DNA of 64,000 nt from Nephrocerus scutellatus. Taxonomy: Eukaryota; Arthropoda; Insecta; Diptera; Pipunculidae. The stretch is from NCBI GenBank assembly GCA_947095585.1, contig OX352761.1:140150277-140214276 (forward strand). The letters run 5' to 3'. Below, piece by piece: positions 13,623 to 26,154 of this stretch. The position numbers were made by a program, and so were the translations under genes. Positions within the stretch are counted from its first letter, which is position 1. Each line of letters starts with the position of its first letter. The notes beneath the pieces are model-generated. The model was not told where the DNA came from, made no database searches, and worked only from the letters and a program-made list of their open reading frames with translations.

Positions 13623-15400
13623 TAAAAATAATATTTGGCGCGACAGACCACTGCAGTCCAAGGCCTAGCTTCTCGCGACCATTTATGTTGCGCATGTATA
13701 TTTTTAGATACAAATGGAAGGGACCTACAGTTTAAGGCCGGATCCGAACGGCGAATTGAGGAGCTTTCCGTGACAAGTTATTACTCTCGGAACGTTTGTC
13801 ACCCATTCGCGCGTGGTCGGACACCGTGAAAAATACTTTTGGTGTTACTGGTATTCGAACTTTAGAGAACTTTAAAATTAAGTCGCCATAATGTAGCATA
13901 GGATTTTTACTCCGAATGAAGTCAATTGTGCTTTCAATATTGTCGTCCAAAGCTGTATCTTCTACTGTTTCTGGTAATCTAAGATTATTTCTAGATATTT
14001 GACTTGTGTGGAAATTAGCAAAATGAATACCTTATGTACCTAAGTATGGTTGGAATAAATTTGCGCTTTCAAGTCAATGTAACTCAGTATTCTTTTATAA
14101 AAATTATCCAACTGAATCAGGGCAATATGTGCATTTGTTCGATGATGATTCCAATATGTATCGACCTAACGAAAGTGCAAGGCTCCACCTGTGATGCAAC
14201 AACAACTACTTCCGTATATCCGTTCTATGTATTCTCCTCGGCTTGCAGTGAAAGTTTGCTACCATCCATTTCTTTAAGCTGAAGGAGTTACTGAACTAAT
14301 TTCTTTCGTAGGAAATGCATACAAATTGTTAGTATATTTAAGAAAAGTCTCTGTTTATTTTAATGACCCATTTACAGAAGCACATCCACAAATACCAGTA
14401 ACGACTATTAATAAAGAAAATGAAAAGCACTTTTTCGTCTAAACGTAGTTGCAAACCACGCCGGGTTGAAGTACTGATTTTTTTCTGTGCAGAAAACGCC
14501 GCATGAGATAATTCAAAGTCATATATCTGCTAATTTGCGTTTAGCTATTTCAACAGGAAATGCGCACACAGAGGACAGGAGCGTCAAAGCCAACTCACTG
14601 GAAAATCTGTCGAATTCCAATTACATATTACACAAAAGTTACCATTCACCAATATACCAATGATGGTGGGTGGTATATCCAGTTGACATTATTTTTCCAT
14701 TCATTCCTTGAGTGGGGAGTGTCAGTGTTCTTCTGTCGTTTATAATTTTAAGTGTGTTACTCGAATGTGTGTTCATTGCATCCGCAAAGTATAGAATTAT
14801 GCACCGATGTCGGTTGGGTGCGTGACCTGCATTTTAAGGGTTTGGTTCGAGTAGATGCAGGTGAAGGAAGGGCGTTTGATGAGGACATCCTCTTCCGTTT
14901 TGAAAATTGTGTCAATATTTGATTTTGTTTGTGTGTCACAAAAAGGTTGACACACATTGCAGCGGCGATATCCACTCGATGTCATTCTCTTTTTCAAAGA
15001 GCTTTTCTTCTTGTTGTTTTTGTTGTTGCATGAATTCATTGTTTGCCGTGTTAGTTTGTGTCTGTGTGTGTGGATGTCCTTTTTGTGCAACATCAGCCTC
15101 TTGATGACATAAATGAAACTTTCAACAATATCCTATTTGAAAAGATAAAAGGTGTGATGACAATGCACTAATAACAATGCAAATTATTCAATGTAGTCAA
15201 GCGTTGATCTATTGGCTGCTGATTGCATGTGTGTGTGTACTGAAAGTACATGTGTGAACATTCTCAAGAAATTCACATAGTAGAGATAAATACCATCGAA
15301 CATCGAATAAGAAAGTCCTGTATGTTTTCGGATTGTCAAGAATCGACAACGTCATTAGATCTTACAGTACTTTGAATACCACCTGAGGCATTCTTGCATC
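13623..15400. other. Non-coding sequence with a short shared repeat block
   Basis: At 13636-13665 the text GGCGCGACAGACCACTGCAG resembles 50518-50545 in another family A copy, so a small repeat piece lies here. The rest shows no recognisable gene. Open frames at 14034-14282 and 14797-15104 lack domain features. Confidence 0.5.
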
Positions 15401-15435
15401 TGGATGCACTGGGCTATTTGTCAGACACGTGTTAC

Positions 15436-15967
15436 GTGCTCGTGATCTACCATGTTGCAAGAAGGGCAACTGACAAACACATCTGACACATTACAAAGAC
15501 TTTGGCTAGACGGGATGCTAACGGATAATACTGCAGTAATGTACCTGGACGCAATCGCAACCATGATAACACAATCAGATACCGGTGGCTCAACTGGAGT
15601 CTAGCGGACATTCAACCCTAAGGATAGGCGGGGGTAGCGCCGTTTGCACTCTGAACAGTGGGTTTCGAAGAATTACCTTAATGACAGCTTTGTGGGGCCA
15701 GAGACGTCTAACGTGCCCGTGATCTACCATGTTGCTATAAAGGCAATTGACAAACGCATCCGACACATTACAATGACTTTAGCTAACGGGAGATACTGCA
15801 GTAATGTACCTGAACCCTATCACAACCATGATAACACAAGCAGATACTGGTGACTCAACTTTGGTCTGGTCGGCATTCAACCCTAAGGATAGGCGGGCGT
15901 AACGCCGTGTGCACTCTGAGCAGTGGGTTTCGCACAATTGCCTTAATAACAGCTCTGTGGGGCCAGA
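15436..15967. repeat. Tandem dimer of a 277-base repeat unit
   Basis: Unit 1 starts at 15436 and unit 2 at 15713, so the period is 277. Landmarks repeat in order: GTGATCTACCATGTTGC, TACTGCAGTAATGTACCTG, CAACCCTAAGGATAGGCGGG, GTGGGTTTCG and GTGGGGCCAG. Divergence between the copies is moderate, roughly one in eight to ten by eye. The last unit ends near 15967. The open frame across the junction (15644-15853) is incidental. The unit is less AT-rich than its flanks and matches none of the three retrotransposon families here. Confidence 0.9.
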
Positions 15968-18681
15968 TGTACTCGGGGCACTCCCAAGTTTTGTTTTTAA
16001 TTTTATTTTTTTTACCTAGTTTTATGTGACTTTAAGTACTTTAAGTAATAACTATAGCACTGGATATGTTATTCAAGGGTTTTCCATTTTTTCCTTAAAA
16101 ACAACCTTAGAATTATAAAATAATATAGGATTGAAAAAAAATATAACATTTTCTAGATTTAAAAAATTATTATATGAATTTAACTAGAACCTCTATTAGA
16201 ACATTTATTTATTTCTTTTTTTCTTACTTACCGTTATATTATAAAATTAAATTGGATGAAATTAATGATTTAAAAAAATTCAGCACACACATGCGGATTT
16301 AAATCTGGTGAAGATAGTTTTGAACCTCTAGACATGTTTCAATTATCTCCTATGGGTGAGTACCTGTTTAGTTATTAATTTTCCTGGAATAAAGAAACGC
16401 TGGTATGGGCCAATAATGACTTCAGGATATTGAACTATCTTTACTTGAAATCTCCTGGTATATTTACTTTCTCACATACTTGATCATTTAGTTCATTAAT
16501 TGCTTTGAATAAGTGGCACCATTCAGAGTTCCACCTCTCGCGAATGTCTGACAAAAGTTTAAGAGTAATAATTGTCACAAATTGTCGGTTTTCGGATGCG
16601 GCATTTAATTGTAGGTCCATTTGTGTGCAAAAATATAACATGCACTATATGAATGGTAGCTACAAGCTTGGACCGCATCGGCCTGTCGGGCCCAATATGT
16701 AGGTAAATTGTACGCACTTGTGCGGGTGGTTAATTTTCAGGTGATAAGAAATTAGGTTATTAGAACTTGGGCGAGTATTCATGCTGTCATTATGTAATAA
16801 CAAATTTACCGGAAAATTATAACTTTACAACTTTTATTGGTTTATCAACAAATGCAGCAATTATAGTTGCGTATTTTCCTTGATTAATTCTTGCATAAAT
16901 CTTCTTCGAACAAACTGATAAACTTAATTTACGAAACACAATTCGTGTAGAAAATATGACAAAAAGTAAAGGAAGGACGATCAAATGTGTTTTTTCCACG
17001 ATAACACGTTCGCGGAAGATAAATTGAAAAATATACGCTTAAGCAAAAAACAGAAACCAAAACAAAAGGAAAAATAAAGAAAGTTTTTTAAAAGAATCCT
17101 TGCCGGAAATCCTACGTTGACGAAGCCGTAGAGACAAATAAATTTCATTCAACTCTCGTCATCAGGGGCACATAAGTTTTTCATCTCCATCATCTGAAAA
17201 ACAATATTTTTTGGCAAATCTTCAACATGTCGTTCGTTTCGGTGCACGAGGGTGTTTGTGTGTGACCTGAAACGGTTCTGGTTGGGCATATGCCTATTTC
17301 ATTTTTCGGCAACGACCGTATAGCTATTAGACTTCTTGTACATATGTAGATGGCTTCTTCCCATATCGTCGTCCTAAATCCAGAATTGTCGATAGATCGA
17401 ACTCGTTGCGAAAATTATTTTTGACTACGAAAGGATTTTTTTAAGCAAAATTAAAGAATCTCTTTAGAAATGAATGAAAGAGCTCTCAAGAGTTATCACA
17501 TATGCGCGCACATGGGCAACCAAATATGGAAATAAATATTATATCCGTCGCTATGAGTACAACTTCTACTTACACTGCGATTCAATTGAGATACGAATAT
17601 GACTCTATATATGTACGTGTATGGTCTCGTATCTCATCCCAGTGGTGAAGCGCAAACAAACAATATTCAAATCGTTCACCTCGTTTACATTCACACAGGA
17701 TATTTGAATTTTCACATCTTCATACACATCCACACGTAACGGTGATCACAAACCGACACCTACGCCGGGACCCGCGACCCGTGACCATCACACCACCAAC
17801 ACAAAAAACGAGTCAACTAAAAAAAGGTACCGGTATGCAAGTTAGGTTTATTTGTGTATGTGTTTATCCTCAGAAATCATAGGTAGCAAAAAAGTACTTT
17901 TTTGAGCTTTGTGGCTTTATTGTGGAGAATCTTATTTCTATCAATTTTGACGTGAAATTGGATTTTTTTGTTGGTCTGGCACATCAGCTTCCATCTTTTT
18001 TTCCTGAGTTGGTAGATTTTGTTTTTCTTCCGGAAAATGTTATTGAGAAAGAGAAATGAATGAAAGATGTGAAAGATGAGTGAGAAATATGTCACCGCGT
18101 ATCATTTCAGCTTTCATAGCTGGGATAGTGGAAATTATGGCGAATGATGAATTGCTCAGCACACTAGGTCTATTGTAGCTTTGTGCAATTTGTGCCTTTG
18201 TTAAATTTTTGGAGCGAACATTTTTGTTCATTCAAAGGTATCATAATTTTATTAATATTTTTTAAAAATGTCATTAAGGCAGTTTCATGTGAAATAGTTT
18301 GGAGAGATATATACGTACTACTATGTGGGCAGTAGTATAGTAGTGCGGTGCAACAATTGCTTTTTTTTAGTTTTATTGAAAAAATAAAAATTGTCCATTT
18401 TATGTTATAGCTCTCAGTTAGCTAACAGGGTACAGGGTAGGGTATTCAAGCGTTAGGACAAATTTGACTTGCAAACGAGCAAAGGACGCAACAACAAATA
18501 CATTGTGACCAATTACGACAGAATACACTACTCGTTTTACACAGATCAGCTGTTTTGTTTGACATTTGTGTTCAAAAATGTCCATATAATTCAGACGAAA
18601 TCAACCGTAGGGTTCGAATGCGAATGAAAAGGGTAAATAAATTGTTTTTTATTGTTTAAAGTTAATGTTTAACAAAATTGC
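15968..18681. other. Non-coding AT-rich sequence with one small retrotransposon remnant
   Basis: No gene was recognised. A 65-base family A remnant lies at 16383-16447 and is listed separately. 17745-17815 is locally C/A-rich. Open frames (16441-16702, 17877-18231) overlap on both strands and show no domain. Confidence 0.55.
16383..16447 (-). mobile_element. Family A (RTE-like) RT fragment, about 65 bases
   Basis: The plus-strand text CTGGTATGGGCCAATAATGA followed by CTTCAGGATATTG matches 19200-19245 and 13030-13075 in two other family A copies. No more of the element is readable on either side. Confidence 0.65.
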
Positions 18682-19822
18682 ACTACTTCAAATTCGCACT
18701 CCACTATTTGAACCAGATGTTGGATTTCTACTCGCAGATGTGGCCACCATGTACTTTTTTTTGCTCTCATTTATGTGCAGCCCCAGATTTCATGCCGCTT
18801 GCTCGATCTGGATGAAAGCCTCCTGTACAGCTCTTCGGTTTCTACCAACGATGTCAATATAGTCTGCGTAAGCCAGTATCTAAAAGAACTTATAGAAGAT
18901 TGTTTCTCTCGCCGTTACGTCAGAGTCTCGGATCACTTTCTCCAACGCCATGTTGAATGGGTTTGATAGTGATCCGGATATTTTTACTTGGCTTATAACA
19001 TTGGTCACGGTCAACCTACATAGTCGTGCCAGTTTATTTGGGAGGCCGAATTCTTTCATCTCTTTATAAAGTTCTACTCTGGCGGCTTTAAAGTCTATAA
19101 AAAGATGGTGTAGTGAGTTTTGAAACTCTAGACATTTTTCCATCACCTGCCTTAGGGTGTAAATCTGATCAGTGGTTGTTTTGCCTGTGATGAAGCCACA
19201 CTGGTATGGGCCAATGATGACTTTAGCGTATGGGGCTATCCTGTCTTGAAGGATAGGGGAGAAAATCTTATACGCTGTACTGAATAACGTTATACCACGA
19301 TAATTGCTGCAGGTTGTGATATCTCCTTTCTTATGTATGGGGCACAGGATGCTTCTTCGCCACTCTTCTGGCATCGCTTCTTCCTTCCATACTTGCACTA
19401 TTAGTTCATGAATTGTTTGGTGTATTGCGCGGCCTCCTGTTTTAATCAGCTCCTCTGGGATACCGTCGGTCCTGGCTCTCTGTACTGTTCCAGTTCACGG
19501 ACGAGATTCTTCTCCCAGGCTGCTTTCTTTCGCCGGTGAATTGTTTTTTCATATCTTCTGAGCTCTTTATATTCATCTTCGCGTGCCAGCGCTCTATGAG
19601 ATTGTTGCATTGCTCGGTACGCCACATTCTTGCGTTCAGTTGCTAGCTTACATTCGTCATCGAACCAGTCGTTCCGATCTCTACGACTACTGCCTAAGAT
19701 GTTTCTGGTCTCTTCGTTGCGAAGGGCAGCCGTGTTGACTCCAATCTGATTCGTGGATGCTGTCTTCCTTGATGATGCAATCCGCGCTCGGATCACCATA
19801 CAAACAAGATAGTGGTCCTAGT
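18682..19822 (-). mobile_element. Family A (RTE-like) copy, both ends missing, catalytic residues lost
   Basis: The sense direction is minus. From 19800 it reads the linker before RT (RIASSRKTASTNQ, then RDRNDWFDDECK), then EEWRRSILCPIHKKGD in the fingers, GPYQCGFITGKTTTDQI, and motif A. The 172-codon open stretch at 18880-19398 is the longest RT frame in the window. Two lesions matter. Motif A reads FIDFKAARVELYK where other copies have FKAAYDSIARVELYK, so four residues including the catalytic Asp are deleted. The catalytic box reads LAYADYIDI, with Tyr in place of the second Asp. The copy is therefore dead. Confidence 0.87.
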
Positions 19823-20061
19823 CGACGTTGGCTTCTCGGCAACTTGTGTATTGTTTCGAGCCCGAAGGGCCAAGCTAATAATCAGTGTACAGGTTTTTTT
19901 TTCAGTGTACCTATGTTTGTTTGTTTGTGAACTTGTTCACTCGTATATCTCGACTTATAAGAGTCAGAATTTGATGGGACGTGTTGCGCTCGGTTTGCGA
20001 TGGCGTAATTTTGAAATTTTGAGATTTTTTTAATTCATATAGGTAGTTTTTTTTATAATGT

Positions 20062-21140
20062 ACACACGCTAAAGGGATTTCCACTCTATGCTTGGCACAG
20101 CGTGGGCATTAGAATTAGGGAGAGGAAAAGATGAGATGTCTATGCGCGGGTGTCTTAAATAACTGCAGATCATATAAATGTGGAAACACAGAATCGGGCA
20201 ATTTATTCCACATAACTATAGTGCGGCTAAAGAAGGAACCTCTGAATTGGTTAGTACGTCGGAAGATAGGCCTAATGGTAACCCGTGGGCTCGAGTTGAA
20301 GCACGGGTTCGAGAATAGGGATACATCTGGATATTTCTTTAGAACACCGCTTGCAGAAAAAGCAGGTAACATACCTACGATGTTCAAGCGATTTGATTGT
20401 TTTCGCGATATTTTCGGCACCAAAAAGTTTTATCTCACGTTTCTGAATTCTGTCTACTAGATGCAATGTGGTCTTTGGGGTACCTGCCCAGACAATACAG
20501 TTGTATTGAAGTTTAGGGCGAATATATTCCTTGTAAAATACATCTTGCACCGTGTTAGGAAACCTAAACATTTCGCAGCACTCTTGGCAACTTTGAAGAA
20601 CACCTGTTCAAAACTATAGCGGGAATGCCATCCGGCCCAGCAGATTTATGAATGTTGAGATCATTTATTACTCTAGCCACTTGACGAGTACGAAAGTAAA
20701 TCTGTCCCATAGGCGATTCAACTCTTGCAAGTACAGGCGGCGACAACGCGCTATCTGGTAGCGTAGAGCTAGCTGCGAATGTGAAGCAAGCAGATTGGCC
20801 TTGTCTATATAATTCGTTTCTCGAATTACTTCCTTCCTTTGGGACATCCGTATCCACACCACTATTGGCGTTAAGTGGCCATCCCAGTCGGCTTTCTTGT
20901 ATCGTCATACTTTTTTTTAGGAGTTTTTTCTTCAACTGTGTGGTTTGACAACGAGAAATTAGCTGATACTATTACACAATGGTCTGAAGAGCCTAGAAAA
21001 ATTTCAGTTGGTGCCATTGAGGATGAATTTTTTAGCACAAATTTTACATCACACATTCTGCCCATTTTAATTGTATGTGTCCTTAATGGCTTTGCACGAA
21101 TGTTACTATTTAATCGTAAGTATGGGCTCTCATGACACAT
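20062..21140 (-). mobile_element. Family B (Jockey-like) copy with reverse transcriptase core deleted
   Basis: The sense direction is minus. From 21140 it carries the end of the AP endonuclease (GSSDHCVIVSANFSL), then the RT N-terminal region at 20935-20600 ([20 protein letters not shown] and HKSAGPDGIPAIVL). At about 20590 it jumps to the post-RT region (KEYIRPKLQYNCIVWAG), continues to MWNKLPDSVFPHLY, and ends near 20062 with an A-rich tail. The RT palm, including the YADD-type box, is absent. Confidence 0.85.
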
Positions 21141-22169
21141 GCCGAAAACCTCAGCCACTAGTGAGTATACAAATTCATTGCATTGCGGCTAATCTACTTG
21201 CCCCAGAGAGTGGAATGTCACATAACATAACCTAAGGACTTTGTTGATAGAATAAATATCATTTGCAAGAAATGCCAACGCCACAATTACCACAAATGCA
21301 TTTAAGTAAATTGTGGAAATGAATCGTCCCCGACGACAGACAATCATCGTCGGTTTGGTATGTATATTCATCGCTTTGCCGCTTTGTCAACGGCGATTAG
21401 ATTGGCCTTTTGATTATGAGGCTGTTCCCACAAGAAGCCATCAAGATGTGCTAGAGTCCAGTCGTTTGCCGGAGGAAGACGCAAATGCGAACGACACACA
21501 TAAACCCATTGTCCCATGCCGAGTTGAATATTGGCCAGTTCCGGAACGCTGCTGCTGCTGTTGCTTCTCCCCAAGTACATTTGCTTCTGCATCGGGGACT
21601 AACACTTAACGTAATTCCCTTTATAAAATTAGAGAAGTGCAGCAACAGTAAAACGCATTAGTACCACCGACGACGACTACGCCGACGCACTCAAATTGTA
21701 TTACATTTGCATGTGCAGTGTACCGTGTGCAGCATGCCTTACATCCTTAACAGTAGAATTGTCCCAGATTGTCCTTTCTGTCTGTGGCGTTTGTATTTTG
21801 AGTTTGTGTAATATTATTTGTTCTACTAGTGTGCGACATATATTTAGCATAAGTGCATGTGCACACGCTTCGTCCTGTTGTTGTGGCCGACACACACACA
21901 CACACACACACACATATGTACAACATCCACCAGCACTCGACAAGGAAAAGGAAAATGGTTTACAACTACTTGTGACATTTTTCAGGATATTCCAAGATTT
22001 GCATTTTTACACAGGGAGATTGCGATATTTATTTATTGTATGTATCTCAACCTAAAATTATTATCATCCTTTAGTATCTATGTTCGTAAGCGTAAGTGGT
22101 GATTGTCAGCAAGAACGTTAGAGTAAACCAAATTGGATCATTCTTTAATGAAGTTTCAATAACATTTGT
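21141..22169. other. Non-coding sequence with a CA microsatellite
   Basis: No gene was recognised. Open frames on both strands at 21313-22102 are overlapping and partly driven by the CA repeat and Cys/Ser codons. Confidence 0.55.
21891..21914. repeat. (CA)12 microsatellite
   Basis: Twelve perfect CA units. Confidence 0.97.
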
Positions 22170-22290
22170 ATTTTTTTTTATAATTCGCGCACGCTTAAAG
22201 GGGTTCGCACCCTTAAAATGCTCGGCTATAGCTTGGCTCAGCGTGGGCGTTAAGGAAAAGGAGAATAAAAGAGGAGATGTCAATAAGCAA
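22170..22290 (-). mobile_element. Family B (Jockey-like) 3' end fragment
   Basis: The minus strand reads LLFSFSLTPTLSQAIAEHF and then the 3' untranslated end with AACCCCTTTAAGCGTGCGCG and an A-rich tail at about 22172-22181. It matches the 3' ends at 4280-4380, 20062-20120 and 32230-32320. A strongly 5'-truncated insertion. Confidence 0.8.
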
Positions 22291-25200
22291 GGTATTCATT
22301 GGCTTGGAAATACGCTATACAGTTTGAGAATGAGTCCACGCGAAGCTATGGACAACTCAATAATTCTCTTAACTAGATCATAACTCAACGTCAAACCAAG
22401 AAAATGATTAAACAATCGACAGTTATTATATGCAGCAACATTTAAGTTAATTGTAAGTTCTTAGCACATTTCACAATGCCCGGTATAAATTTGTATAATC
22501 TGCAGGCATATAAGATGCATACGCATCTAATTTTTTCCCTCTTAAGTATATTAACATCCTAATGTACACGCTGTGCTTTGTTTTATTAGAGTAGACAAAA
22601 AACTTACTAGTTACTTGTTGAACTGAAACTCAACAATTATTAGTATCTAGAGTGATGAAAGATCTCCTTATTTAACCGCTGGTAAAAAGGGCTTCCCTTA
22701 TTCATCATTCAGTCAGTCAGCAACTGTAAGCCAAATAATTTGTGTCTTTGGTTGCGAAAATTCCTAAATTATCGACACACCCTGTAAACCATAATGGCAT
22801 ATACAACCAATAGCCATTCCTTACAAATAATACAAATGCCAGGGTGAAGGACGATTGACGACTGACTAATCACATGTCGTCTACTACTACAGATTATTTC
22901 TCATATATATGTATGTATGTGTAAGCAGACACAACACAGTGAAATCAAAATAGAACGCTCCTGACAGGATCTAAAGTGGGAAACTAATTTCGCAAAAATC
23001 TATCACATCCAAATGGGATTGCAATTGAAGCTTTAAACGGCAAGCACACAAAAAGGAGTTGGCACTGCCAAAGCGTGACGGACCACCCATACTTTGTAGT
23101 CTCCAGTATTCTACGACAACAACAACCAACAACGACGTTTAAAGAAATAAGGACTTCTTGTGCGATTGCTATCATTCTCCGTGTTGCTGTTTAAGGGTTG
23201 CGATTCGATTCGTTTTTTAGTTAGTTTTCTTTCAATTTGTTGTGATTGTAAATTTATTTGTATAAATGTTCAGCGGGTGGCTGAGTGTGGGTGAGTAGTG
23301 CATGAGTATGTCGTCGTCCTTGCTGCAGTCAAGAGATTGAAGAATTTCTTATGACATTGGAATAAATGCAAAACAAAATGGCCAGGAATGTCCAACATTC
23401 ATAGTCGTCACAGAAAAAAGAAATTACATAATTCCTTTTATGTATACACTTTCTGCTGAATGCACAATCCATAGTGATGCCATTGAAGAAATTGGGTCGT
23501 TTGCTGGATGAAAGTAAGCCAACTTTCCAGTCTTAGTCCCCGAGCAATATCTACAACTGGGTGTACGACGGCTTCTCGGAAAGTCTTTTCCTTCTTCCTC
23601 TTCTTATGGAAATCGCTAATCCCAATGAATTTCCTTTGCCGCCGCGAGAGTGGAAATTTGATGAATGATTGTATTTCCGTTTTCGGGACAATGAACGAGA
23701 ACTGCTTGCATTGTCGTCATCGGTGCTTGGTTTTTTGTTCGTTCGTGCTAGAAATAATGTGCCAAGAATTAGCAACATGTGCAAAACATTTTGAGGATTT
23801 CTTCTTGATAATTCATTTGCAAATCGAGGCAAATTCGTAAATTACCGACAAAAGCGAGGAACAATTGTTGTGCAAAAGAACAAGACAAGTGCTATCAATA
23901 TCAACAATTCTTGTCTTTGTCAAAAAATGTCAGCTTGGCGTACATTTCATAATATTGTGGACAGTAAGAAAACATTGAAAGTCTATTTTTAAACAAAAAG
24001 ACCGGAAAATATGATCGAAAAACGTTTAAAATACACAGAGAATCAAAATTAAATTCCTCGCTGAGCAAAGCTGAAATCGGGAAATCTATAAGCTTTTCCA
24101 CCCGCTGTACAAAGAAAAAATTAATATTTTTTTCCGTGGCCGTGGTACGAGTGAAATAGTTTTTCAATTTGAGCAACTTCCCTTCAATAGATTCGCTCTG
24201 AAGGGATTAAAGCGCGCGCAATACACAAAAGCCACATCATATCGTCGCTATGCCCGTTGCACGGTCGAAACACAACAACTTCTAATGCATCGGTTTTCCA
24301 CTCCAACCGATATCAATTTATTTTTATATCGAAGGATTTTGTATTGTCCAAATCGGCAGATGCAGCAAGTTGGGACGTGGAAAAATGCAAAGAAATAAGA
24401 ACAACAAAAAAAAACCAAAATGAAATAGCAGAGCTAAAAAATTTGTATTCTATAAACAAGCTACATAAAAGCAAAGTATTTCCCTTGCGAGTCCTGTCTG
24501 TGATGTTTTTCTGATGTGGAGAAATCCGGAATTTCAACACCAGCACCGGAATATTGAAGTATTGCTACTGTTTTGGGATTAAATAACGTGCAGAACATCA
24601 AACTTATATGAGGGAAAAAAGTTACATGTTTGTCCCAAGTGCGGGCAATGATTGCCGGTATCATAACGCTGTAAAGCAGAAGATCCTGTTATTACTTTTT
24701 TGGTACCAAAATTTGTTATTGCCTATAATTATATTCCGGCTTATGGTAAGGTCATGTCATATACTCGCAATTAGAATTAACATCACGTTCTTTATATAAA
24801 AAGGAGCGATGCTTTTTCTGGAACGTCTTAAGACGTATTATAGAGAGACGGTGTACTGCTCGGCAGTATCCGAAAAAGAAAACAACATTGCCATACCTCC
24901 AATCAGCCAATAAAAAATGTTCCACAATCGTTCATCGATCCTGCAGCTACCCTATCAGTTCAGTTCCGTTTGTGTTGTGTAACATCATGATGCGACAACG
25001 CCCATACATTATTCTAGTAACAAAAGGACAATCTTTAGTTTTTCTAGTGTCTTCTTTTTGTTCTTTGTGAGAGAAACTCCAGATGGTTTTATTTTATTAA
25101 AAGTTTGTTTCGCCTCCTCGGGACGAGCACCGTGATACAAAGACAGCATCTTACGTGCTTTATCGTCTGCCTAGTCCATCTTTGCCATGCTTCCTTTTAA

Positions 25201-26150
25201 CCCTTAATGGGATTTGAATATTATTATCGCGATTAGTTTCGGACGAGAGGGTGGAGAGGGCACCGAGGCAGGTGCATGAAAGAAAATCGTTTTTCCGAGA
25301 GCTTTATAATTTTGTGCGTGCGTGCGTCTTCTTCGTTCTTGTTGGCAGACGAAAGGAATTTCCCTGAAGACAAAACTTGTTTGAGTAACTGGCTTGGTCT
25401 TGCTTCCATTTACTATGCGATTTTCAGAAAAGATAATGCTGAAATAATTGAATAAAACATAATAGCTTCATAATTGAGCCATTAAATAGGGGAAACCTTT
25501 GCATACGTTTTTTTGCCATTAAAATTGTCTTTTCTAGGCGTAGTTTGTGGGGGAGACTTGTTCTGCATTCATCAACCAACCTTGAAACTTTATCGTTGTG
25601 AATACGAAAAGAAGAACAATTTTTACGCGAATTTATTTGAAACTCTGTGTCCAGGCTGGAGAATGCGATCAAATGCAGTTTAATTCGGCTACAAATATTA
25701 TATATTGTTACGGCTTTCGAGTTCGTAAAAGATTTTGCAAATAAAACACAACACAAGTTAATTAATTTACAAATTACAACTTAAATAAACAGATAGTAAA
25801 AATAATACAAGTTCACAATTTATATTGGTGATAACTTTAAATGAACACAAAAACACTTATTACAACAACACTTGTACTTCACTATAATTCCCTTTGGTGG
25901 TAGCTTTATCTCTTTGCAAGAACTTTTTGAACTTGACTGGTTGAATTCTAAACAACTAATGAATTCTCTGCAGCGAATGCCACCTTTTATATTGATTGAG
26001 AAGTTTCCAGAAACGTTCAATCTTATAGACAAAAATATCCAGAAAATTGTGGCGACTTCCCTTATCTACACCTAACCATACTCATATGTATTGAGTGTAA
26101 AAATAAAAGAAGCTGAAGATGTGATTTGAAATGATCGAGATCTCAACATG
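22291..26150. other. Non-coding sequence
   Basis: No gene was recognised. Opposed open frames at 23508-23840 and 23551-23832 cover the same DNA, and neither shows a domain. AT-rich open frames at 23901-24799 and 25424-26075 likewise look incidental. Confidence 0.55.
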
Positions 26151-26154
26151 CATA

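Noticed and set aside
12168..13623. ATGTCTAT at both ends of the 12175-13622 copy, considered as a target-site duplication
   Set aside because: The ATGTC on the right belongs to the element itself, since GCCATGTC also occurs just inside the 5' end of the copy at 50239-51959.
15644..15853. 69-codon frame across the tandem dimer
   Set aside because: It spans the unit junction and is not open in the equivalent position of the first unit, so it is incidental.
23020..23075. Possible acceptor followed by VPTP, considered as the next FN3 exon
   Set aside because: The frame hits a stop after ten codons and shows no FN3 pattern.
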